From positions 74,151 to 82,068 of the forward strand of contig PAHD01000010.1 in the NCBI GenBank assembly GCA_002704685.1: DNA of 7,918 nt, in the 5' to 3' direction. A program made the translations under genes and the position numbers. The DNA is from Fidelibacterota bacterium (GTDB lineage Bacteria > Fidelibacterota > Marinisomatia > SCGC-AAA003-L08 > D37C17). The notes under the pieces were generated by a model. That model ran no database searches. It had not been told where the DNA came from and saw only the letters and a program-made list of their open reading frames with translations. Shown in pieces: positions 1-5,415 of this stretch. Each line of letters opens with the position of its first letter. Positions within the stretch are counted from its first letter, which is position 1.

Positions 1-1
1 C

Positions 2-595
2 GATTCTTTTGAAGATGATTCAAATTGGATTAATAATAATGGTTTTTCTTTTGAAAATAATCAATTAAAAAGTCAAGCCTCAGATTTTTACAGATATAAT
101 GAAAATAAATCTATTAGACTGAATCAAGATTTATCCTACATTGATAATGTCGATTATGTTTTAAAAGTTAATTTGAAAAACGAATTAGAGTGGGATAATG
201 ATTCTCTAGTTTTTAGATTATCATCATTAAATTCAGATTCTTATTTAATTTTAAAAGAAATATCAAATCATAATTACGATTGGTATGAAATTAATATTCC
301 TTTTAAAATAGTAGATGATAGAAAATATTTAGAAATTGTTTTGAGTACAGATAGTAGCGTTAATTATAGAGGTTTTAATTTTCATAACTTGGAATTATTG
401 TATGAATGTAGAGGTGATAAAGGTGATATTGATGGTTCAGGTGAATTGAATATATCGGACATTATTATGATAGTAGATTTTATTTTAGACGGCGATAATA
501 TTCAATTTATAAACTGTTTAGCTGATATAAATAATGATAATATTGTAAATATATTTGATTTGGTAAGTGTTGTTGAAATTATTTTAGAGAATTAA
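2..595 (+). CDS. C-terminal part of a secreted protein with dockerin-like repeats (5' end outside window)
   Basis: The reading frame is open from base 2 to a TAA at 593-595, so this is the last 197 codons of a longer gene; the TTG at 173 is internal. The first ~135 visible residues are rich in Asp, Asn, Phe and Trp, with alternating hydrophobic positions (for example near DSFEDDSNW and DWYEINIPF). This resembles the beta-sandwich modules that follow catalytic domains in exported peptidases, but I cannot name the module. The last ~57 residues hold two dockerin type I-like calcium loops of D-x-[DN]-x-[GD]-x-x-x-N-x-x-D form (bases 425-460 and 524-559), each followed by a hydrophobic helix. The gene ends 2 bases before the C25 peptidase gene, which has the same C-terminal architecture, so the two are probably co-transcribed and both exported. 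The catalytic or binding part, if any, lies upstream of the window. Confidence 0.8.
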   Translation, partial: DSFEDDSNWINNNGFSFENNQLKSQASDFYRYNENKSIRLNQDLSYIDNVDYVLKVNLKNELEWDNDSLVFRLSSLNSDSYLILKEISNHNYDWYEINIPFKIVDDRKYLEIVLSTDSSVNYRGFNFHNLELLYECRGDKGDIDGSGELNISDIIMIVDFILDGDNIQFINCLADINNDNIVNIFDLVSVVEIILEN

Positions 596-597
596 TT

Positions 598-3429
598 ATG
601 AAAAAAAATATTTTTTATGTTTTGTTTTGTTTTTTATGTTCTGGTCCTATTTCATTTAAGGCATTTGATTATGGTTTAAATGATGATTTTTATGGAAGAG
701 GTGATTATATTATAGTCCTTGCCTCATCACAGCTTGAAACATATCTTACAAATCCAAATCCTAGTTTAGGTGGTGACTTTGTAAAGTTTAAAAATTCTCA
801 AGGATTTAATGTTAAAGTTATAAGTTTAGATCAAGAAGGTTTTACATCAGCTGAACAGTTAAAAGAATATCTTATACAATATAACGAAAGCTCTAATGGT
901 ATGTTAGAATATGTGTTATTAGTTGGAGATGTTAATGGTCAATATGAAATACCAACTTTTACTATAAATTCTTATAACGAGCAAGAAATAGATGTTACAG
1001 ATTATCCATATACATTTACTGAAAATCCATATGAACCTAAATTTTTCATTGGAAGATGGCCAATAAGAACAATTCCTGAGTTTTTAAATATTAAAAGTAG
1101 AAGTATTCAATATATTACCAACGAAAATTTATTATTATCTGGAGATGATTTAGATTTTTATAATAATGCTATGCTTGTTGCAGGTAATTACAAGACTGCA
1201 GACGGTCTTGAAGTGAGTCCAGGTGAGTGGCCTGTTACTCCAGTTTGGACTTCATTATGGCTTCAAGATGAATTAAATGAATTTGGTTATTCTCAAATAG
1301 ATACTGCTTTTTTTCATCAATATAATTATCAAACAGCAACTTATAATCCGCTAATAGAAGATAAGTGGAATCAAGGTGTTGGAATAATTAATTATCGAGG
1401 ATGGGGCGATGCTAATGGCTGGCATAAACCATATTTTCATCGTGAAGAGGTTTTATCACTTGATAATCAATGGAGGTTACCAGTAGTGATGAGCTTTGTA
1501 TGTAATACAGGTGATTTTGGTAATGATTACAGTGGAACTGGTCTAGATAAGTGTTTTGGTGAAGTATTAATAACAGCAGGAAGTATTAATTCACCTAAAG
1601 GTGCTGTCGCGATGGTTGGTCCATCTGACCTAGATACTGATACAAGGTTTAATAATGTAATGTGTGGAGTTATGTGGGATGGTTTATTAAGTGGTGCAAC
1701 TCCAGAGATTGGTCCAGCTTTGCATTTAGGTAAGCAGTCTCTAATTAGCGAATTCTCAGGATTAGAAGTTGAAGGAACTATTATAGACGTTTTTTATCAT
1801 CATGTTTATAGTGTTATTGGAGATCCGAGTTTACCAGTAACTTTGAAAAAACCTGATAATATACTATCAGATTTAGATTTAAATGATGATGGAGTTGCTG
1901 ATGAAGGTTTACTATCGTCACACTTAGTAACTTATGTTTATGATGAAAATGGAAGTCCTATTAGTGATTTGGTTGGTGTTTTATTTAAAAATGGAGAGCC
2001 ATTTAAGGATGATAGTAATTCAATATTTAGAGGAGTGTCTGATTCTAATGGACTATTAATTATAGATTTTGATTTAAATGAATCTTCATCTCTTGAGTTA
2101 TATTTAAATAAATCGCAATTTCTTCAAAAAGCTATTAATTTCAATTATCTCTCTGATGACGGAGAGTCATATACTGAAACTATTACAGCGAGCTTAGAAG
2201 TTAATATAAATGGAGATGCTTATGCAGTATCTGGTGAATTCTATAATTTTAATATAGAAATAAATAATCCTAACGAATTTAATATAGGGCTTGTTGATTT
2301 ATTAATTAATGTTGGAGATAATACCCTTCAAATTAATAATATTGAAATCTCTGAAAATAGTTCTAATGTTTTCAGTGATTATTCAATCTTAATTTCTGAT
2401 AGTTATGTTGTTGGTGATAGGATATCTTTTAATCCGATTTTTTCAAATTCCAATTTTAGTTTAACTTCTAATTTATACGATATAATTGTAAGTGATAATG
2501 ATTTATTGTATTACGATTATTTTCCATCTCCAAGATGTGATTATGGTTATAGAGCTATTGATAGTAATGATACCAATTTTGAAGGTTTCCCCCTTTATGA
2601 TTGGATTGAGCTTAACGAAATTGAAGATGCTGAAAATTTATTACTTCAAGATGATACTTTAACATCAGTTCAATTACCTTTTGATTTTAAATATTATGGT
2701 ATTGAATATCAACAAGGAGATAACCTAACTGTATGTTCAAATGGTTGGATTTCTTTGGAAGAAACATATATTGATTATTTCTGGAATTTTTCCATACCTA
2801 ATCCAATGGGTCCATCATCAATGATTGCTCCATTTATGGATGATTTAGATGATAATGATGGAACAGAGCCATTCAATGTATATTACTTCTATGATATGCA
2901 AAATAATAGGATGATTATTGAATGGGACAATGTTTCAAATGGAGAAGATGATCAAAATTGTCCAAATTGCATTAAAGAATCTTTTCAAGTTATCTTGCTA
3001 GATCCAGAATACTATCCAACTTTAACTGGAGATGGAGAAATAATATTTCAGTATAAAGAAATTTATGATATTGATGCTAATGGTAATTATTCTACTATTG
3101 GTATAGAATCTCCCAATCAAAATGATGGTATTCAGTATCTATTTAGTAATCAAAAAGGACTAGGCTCTTCATGGGCAGATTCTCCTAATACTTTAATCGA
3201 AGATTTAGCTATAAAATTTACAACTGGCTATGAAAGTAGCTTATGTTTGCAAATGGATCTTAATCTAGATGGTGTAATAAATATTGTTGATGTTATTGCT
3301 GTTGTAAATATCATCATTGGTTCGCTAAATCCATCTGATGCTCAGCTTTGTGCCGCCGATATAAATAGTGATGGAACAGTAAATATTGTTGATGTAATAT
3401 CAATTGTTAACACAATAATAGATTTATAA
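598..3429 (+). CDS. Secreted C25 (gingipain-family) peptidase-like protein with C-terminal dockerin-like repeats
   Basis: 943 residues. The N-terminus is a Sec signal peptide: Lys2-Lys3, then a hydrophobic stretch to about residue 20, with no lipobox. The C25 fold spans about 37-420. Markers are YVLLVGD (105-111), TDYPY (134-138), IGRWP (151-155), INYRGWGDANGW (264-275), SFVCNTGDFG ending near 307, a CFGE motif, KGAVAMVGPS, and a closing GDPSLPV near 408-414. Cys302 aligns with the gingipain nucleophile. The catalytic His, expected 33 residues earlier, is Trp269; His276 and His281 follow nearby. A gingipain-type propeptide is missing, as the peptidase fold starts right after the signal peptide. 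Residues 425-640 look like Ig/beta-sandwich material. Residues ~645-855 form a beta-rich module (CDYGY..., CSNGWISL, MIAPFMDDLDD, FQVILLDP) common in secreted FCB-group proteins. Two dockerin-like loops (Asp887-Asp898 and Asp921-Asp932) end the protein. The start is the ATG 2 bases after the upstream stop; its SD is weak. Peptidase activity is uncertain. Confidence 0.9.
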   Translation: MKKNIFYVLFCFLCSGPISFKAFDYGLNDDFYGRGDYIIVLASSQLETYLTNPNPSLGGDFVKFKNSQGFNVKVISLDQEGFTSAEQLKEYLIQYNESSNGMLEYVLLVGDVNGQYEIPTFTINSYNEQEIDVTDYPYTFTENPYEPKFFIGRWPIRTIPEFLNIKSRSIQYITNENLLLSGDDLDFYNNAMLVAGNYKTADGLEVSPGEWPVTPVWTSLWLQDELNEFGYSQIDTAFFHQYNYQTATYNPLIEDKWNQGVGIINYRGWGDANGWHKPYFHREEVLSLDNQWRLPVVMSFVCNTGDFGNDYSGTGLDKCFGEVLITAGSINSPKGAVAMVGPSDLDTDTRFNNVMCGVMWDGLLSGATPEIGPALHLGKQSLISEFSGLEVEGTIIDVFYHHVYSVIGDPSLPVTLKKPDNILSDLDLNDDGVADEGLLSSHLVTYVYDENGSPISDLVGVLFKNGEPFKDDSNSIFRGVSDSNGLLIIDFDLNESSSLELYLNKSQFLQKAINFNYLSDDGESYTETITASLEVNINGDAYAVSGEFYNFNIEINNPNEFNIGLVDLLINVGDNTLQINNIEISENSSNVFSDYSILISDSYVVGDRISFNPIFSNSNFSLTSNLYDIIVSDNDLLYYDYFPSPRCDYGYRAIDSNDTNFEGFPLYDWIELNEIEDAENLLLQDDTLTSVQLPFDFKYYGIEYQQGDNLTVCSNGWISLEETYIDYFWNFSIPNPMGPSSMIAPFMDDLDDNDGTEPFNVYYFYDMQNNRMIIEWDNVSNGEDDQNCPNCIKESFQVILLDPEYYPTLTGDGEIIFQYKEIYDIDANGNYSTIGIESPNQNDGIQYLFSNQKGLGSSWADSPNTLIEDLAIKFTTGYESSLCLQMDLNLDGVINIVDVIAVVNIIIGSLNPSDAQLCAADINSDGTVNIVDVISIVNTIIDL
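3256..3426 (+). other. Dockerin type I-like pair of EF-hand loops at the C-terminus of the C25 protein
   Basis: The two copies read MDLNLDGVINIVDVIAVVN and ADINSDGTVNIVDVISIVN. They share the D-x-N-x-D-G-x-x-N-x-x-D calcium loop followed by a hydrophobic helix, with a linker of about 15 residues between them. Near-identity between the copies (VNIVDVI core) suggests an internal duplication. In cellulosome systems such modules bind cohesins. Outside them they are common on secreted bacterial and archaeal proteins, with less certain partners. No cohesin domain is visible in this window. Confidence 0.8.
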
Positions 3430-3768
3430 TATTTTATATATATTTTCAGGAGGTCGTCCAATGACTCCTTTTTTATCATTAATTATGACTGGTCGTTGCA
3501 TAACTTTTGGATGATTTAGAATTAATTCTATTAGTTTATTTTTATTTTTTTTATCATCATCGCTTATTGATTTGAATTCTAATTCATTTTTTCTTAAAAG
3601 GTCTTCAATACTAATATCTAAAATATTTAAAATATTATCTATCTCTGTTCTGCTAATTTTATTTTTTAAATACTCGATTATTCTAAATGAAACTTTTTCT
3701 TTTTCTAGAATCTTCACGGATTCTCTAGATTTTTTTCAGCGAGGATTATGATATATTATTATTTCCAT
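3424..3768 (-). CDS. ArsC/Spx-family arsenate-reductase-like protein, probable selenoprotein (UGA at catalytic Cys position)
   Basis: Read on the minus strand from ATG 3768-3766 to TAA 3426-3424, with the in-frame UGA at 3738-3736 as selenocysteine, the gene encodes 114 residues, the usual length for this family. The N-terminus MEIIIYHNPR-U-KKSR matches the family's beta-strand plus [HN]NP-x-C-x-KSR active-site motif, with Sec11 in place of Cys. Further family marks are EYLKNKISRTEID, LLRKNE (Arg59), MQRPVII (Arg92) and GVIGRPPENI (Arg105). These arginines match in spacing Arg60, Arg94 and Arg107 of the plasmid R773 ArsC, whose catalytic Cys is residue 12. The GTG at 3717-3715 would give 97 residues lacking the active-site strand and is not a sensible start. 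The likely role is cytosolic thiol/selenol redox chemistry, possibly arsenate reduction; other ArsC-like oxidoreductase roles remain possible. The gene is convergent with the C25 gene, overlapping its end by 6 bases, and divergent from lrp. No strong SD is visible. A nonsense-mutated pseudogene is the main alternative. Confidence 0.82.
3704..3729 (-). promoter_or_regulatory. Candidate bacterial SECIS stem-loop just after the UGA
   Basis: On the transcript, after UGA and six A residues, UCUAG pairs with CUAGA (5 bp). A 2-nt bulge (AG) follows on the 5' side, then AAUC pairs with GAUU (4 bp), closing a 6-nt loop CGUGAA. The loop starts 18 nt after the UGA and has a G at its second position. As I recall the bacterial SECIS consensus, it asks for an apical loop about 16-37 nt downstream with a G among its first two bases, above a short stem. 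The stem is A/U-rich but contains four G-C pairs. It would recruit SelB with Sec-tRNA. Confidence 0.62.
3736..3738 (-). other. In-frame UGA codon, proposed selenocysteine (residue 11)
   Basis: The plus strand reads TCA, so the minus-strand transcript reads UGA between CGC (Arg10) and AAA (Lys12). It stands exactly where the ArsC family has its catalytic Cys. The reading frame before and after it is intact and family-like. The other genes in this window use TGG for Trp, contain no internal TGA and all stop with TAA, so general recoding of UGA is unlikely. Confidence 0.78.
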
Positions 3769-3898
3769 TGATTATTTTTATATTTAATTATAAATCATAT
3801 TTAATTTAAATAATTTAAATAAAAATAAAAAATATTTATATTATTTGCAGATAAATAATATTTTTTTTTAAATTATTAAATAATCACCTAATATAATT
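3769..3898. promoter_or_regulatory. Divergent, extremely AT-rich intergenic region between the ArsC-like gene and lrp
   Basis: These 130 bases must hold the promoters for both divergent genes. On the plus strand, TTGCAG (3845-3850) lies 17 bases from TTAAAT (3868-3873), a weak sigma70-like pair about 25 bases before the lrp start. A 9-bp A/T dyad (ATATTATTT / AAATAATAT, 3838-3861) overlaps that -35 and is followed by eight T. It could be an operator, since Lrp-family proteins often bind their own AT-rich promoters, but such dyads arise easily in this composition. Two TTTAAAT copies lie near 3800-3820. No element is secure. Confidence 0.3.
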
Positions 3899-4324
3899 GT
3901 GCTTGATAAAACAGATAAAAAAATAATAGATATATTAAAAGTTTCTGGAAGAGAACCTGCTTCTAGTATATCTGAGAAAATAGGAGTATCTGTTCCAACT
4001 GTTATTGATAGAATAAAAAAATTACAGGAAACAGGAGTAATTGAAAGTTACAGAGCAATAATTAATAATAAGAAAGTTGGCTATGATGTATCTGCCATTA
4101 TAACTATAATCTCAGAATCTTCAGCGCAATACAGTGATTTGGTTAGTAAAGCTGTAAAAGAGAAATTTATTGAAAAATGTTTTACAACTACAGGAAACGG
4201 TTCTCATGTACTTTTAGTTAATGTTGAAAATACAGATTCATTAGAAAAATTATTAAGAAAAATTCAACAATGGCCTGGAGTTAGAAGAACTGAAACGCAG
4301 ATAATATTATCATCTTATAAATAA
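3899..4324 (+). CDS. Lrp/AsnC-family transcriptional regulator
   Basis: 141 residues, the usual length for a full Lrp/AsnC protein. The N-terminal winged helix-turn-helix starts at once with LDKTDKKIIDILK. The recognition region follows, about residues 20-45 (PASSISEKIGVSVPTVIDRIKKLQETGVI), then the usual linker ESYRAIIN. The C-terminal RAM effector/oligomerisation domain covers about 60-138 and includes the glycine turn TTTGNGSHVLLVNV and the WPGVRRTETQIIL strand. The start is GTG at 3899, chosen because family members begin a few residues before the D-x-x-I-L helix and an in-frame stop lies at 3881-3883. No SD is visible, so the message may be nearly leaderless. The gene ends 13 bases before the glutamine synthetase gene and is surely co-transcribed with it. 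A reasonable inference is that it senses an amino acid (perhaps glutamine) and controls this operon and itself. Family identity is firm; ligand and targets are not. Confidence 0.92.
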   Translation: MLDKTDKKIIDILKVSGREPASSISEKIGVSVPTVIDRIKKLQETGVIESYRAIINNKKVGYDVSAIITIISESSAQYSDLVSKAVKEKFIEKCFTTTGNGSHVLLVNVENTDSLEKLLRKIQQWPGVRRTETQIILSSYK

Positions 4325-4331
4325 AAGGAGG
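4325..4331 (+). promoter_or_regulatory. Strong Shine-Dalgarno for glutamine synthetase
   Basis: AAGGAGG lies 6 bases before the ATG at 4338, directly after the lrp stop codon. It is among the strongest ribosome binding sites in the window, fitting high expression of glutamine synthetase and supporting this ATG as the start. Confidence 0.85.
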
Positions 4332-4337
4332 AAGTAA

Positions 4338-5351
4338 ATGGATTTAGTAAAAGCTGAATATATATGGATAGATGGATACCATCCTACGCAGAACTTAAGA
4401 AGTAAAACAAAAATTTTAAATGGTCCTGTAGCTGATGTGAAAGAATTACCAGATTGGGGTTTTGATGGTTCAAGTACATTACAAGCAGATGGAAATGATA
4501 GCGATTGCTTATTAAGGCCTGTATCTATTTTTAAAGATCCAATTAGAGGTGGAAATAATATATTAGTTATGTGTGAGGTTTTTAATGCAGATGGAACTGT
4601 TCACAAAAGTAATCATAGAGCACACTTAAGAGAGCTATCAGAAAAATTTGCATCTGAAGAATGCTGGTTTGGTATTGAGCAAGAATATACATTTTTAGAT
4701 TTAGATGGTAAACCATACGGTTGGCCAGAAAATGGATATCCTGCTCCTCAAGGAAAGTATTACTGTGGCGTAGGTTCCGAGCAAGTTTATGGAAGAGATA
4801 TTGTTGAAGAACATCTTGAAGTTTGTTTAAGAGCAGGACTTTCATTATCTGGTATAAATGCAGAAGTAATGCCTGCTCAATGGGAGTACCAGGTAGGTCC
4901 TTTAGGACCCCTTGATGTATCTGATCAATTGTGGATAGCTAGATGGTTGTTAAGAAGAGTATCCGAAGACTGGGGTGTAGTTGTTTCAATAGAACCTAAG
5001 CCGATGAAGGGTGATTGGAATGGTGCTGGTGCTCATACTAATTTCAGTACAAAATCCATGAGAGAAAAAGGTGGACTAAAAGTAATTGAGGCAGCTTGTG
5101 AAAAATTATCAAAAAAGCATGAAGAGCATATTGCAGTTTATGGTTCTAGTAATGAAGAAAGATTAACAGGTCTTCATGAAACATGCAGTATTAAAGATTT
5201 TAGGTATGGTGTAAGTGACCGAGGGGCTTCAATAAGAATACCTATGGGTACAGCTAATGATGGTTGTGGATATTTGGAAGATAGAAGACCATCAGCAAAT
5301 ATGGACCCATATGAAGTATGTTTTGCACTTATAAATACTATTTGCAATTAA
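4338..5351 (+). CDS. glnII: Glutamine synthetase, type II (GlnII, eukaryotic-like)
   Basis: 337 residues, the size of GSII enzymes (about 330-370) and much shorter than GSI (about 470). It makes glutamine from glutamate, ammonium and ATP in the cytosol. The beta-grasp N-terminal domain shows AEYIWIDG (6-13) and the GSII signature region WGFDGSSTLQADGNDSD, the counterpart of eukaryotic FDGSST-Q-EG-DSD. The catalytic domain starts with FGIEQEYTF (111-119), whose Glu114 and Glu116 are metal ligands. It continues with NAEVMPAQWEYQVGP, the NGAGAHTNFS glutamate/metal site, HETCSIKDF, the RGASIRIP arginine motif and LEDRRPSANMDPY. No adenylylation loop of the GSI type is present, so control is more likely transcriptional, through the adjacent Lrp-family gene. 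All key motifs are intact, so the enzyme should be active, probably as a decamer of two stacked pentamers as in other GSII. GSII is sporadic in bacteria. Confidence 0.96.
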   Translation: MDLVKAEYIWIDGYHPTQNLRSKTKILNGPVADVKELPDWGFDGSSTLQADGNDSDCLLRPVSIFKDPIRGGNNILVMCEVFNADGTVHKSNHRAHLRELSEKFASEECWFGIEQEYTFLDLDGKPYGWPENGYPAPQGKYYCGVGSEQVYGRDIVEEHLEVCLRAGLSLSGINAEVMPAQWEYQVGPLGPLDVSDQLWIARWLLRRVSEDWGVVVSIEPKPMKGDWNGAGAHTNFSTKSMREKGGLKVIEAACEKLSKKHEEHIAVYGSSNEERLTGLHETCSIKDFRYGVSDRGASIRIPMGTANDGCGYLEDRRPSANMDPYEVCFALINTICN

Positions 5352-5365
5352 TCTAAATAAATAAA

Positions 5366-5412
5366 GACCTTAATTATTTAATGAAAATTTCATTAAATTA
5401 ATTAATAAGGTC
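5366..5412 (+). promoter_or_regulatory. Long hairpin between glnII and the transporter gene, hiding the transporter SD
   Basis: The outer arms GACCTTA (5366-5372) and TAAGGTC (5406-5412) pair perfectly. The inner arms TTTAATGAAA (5377-5386) and TTTCATTAAA (5388-5397) are also perfect complements, and 4 more A-U pairs are possible between them. The 3' arm contains TAAGG (5406-5410), the only SD-like sequence for the ATG at 5416, with 5-base spacing. No T run follows on the plus strand, so this is not a classical terminator. It could limit translation of the transporter or stabilise the 3' end of the lrp-glnII message. Confidence 0.6.
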
Positions 5413-5415
5413 AAT

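Noticed and set aside
173..595. A complete 140-residue gene beginning at TTG 173
   Set aside because: The frame is open upstream to the window edge with the same composition and no SD at 173. It is the tail of a larger gene.
3424..3717. A 97-residue minus-strand gene starting at GTG 3717
   Set aside because: This start removes the first beta-strand and the active-site motif of the ArsC fold. The frame continues upstream through one UGA into a perfect family N-terminus, so the gene is annotated from 3768.
3736..3738. UGA as evidence of a dead ArsC-like pseudogene
   Set aside because: It cannot be fully excluded. But the stop falls exactly on the catalytic Cys codon, the rest of the frame is intact with key arginines kept, and a SECIS-like hairpin follows. 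Selenocysteine explains all of this better.
3838..3869. A/T dyad followed by eight T, resembling a rho-independent terminator
   Set aside because: The stem is pure A-U, no plus-strand gene needs ending there, and a 9-bp dyad is not surprising in this AT-rich stretch. It is mentioned only as a possible operator.
3892..3897. TATAAT just before the lrp start as a -10 box
   Set aside because: Transcription from it would begin downstream of the GTG at 3899, removing the conserved N-terminus of the regulator.
4582..4845. Minus-strand ORF inside glnII
   Set aside because: It is antisense to conserved catalytic motifs of glutamine synthetase, and its product resembles no known family.
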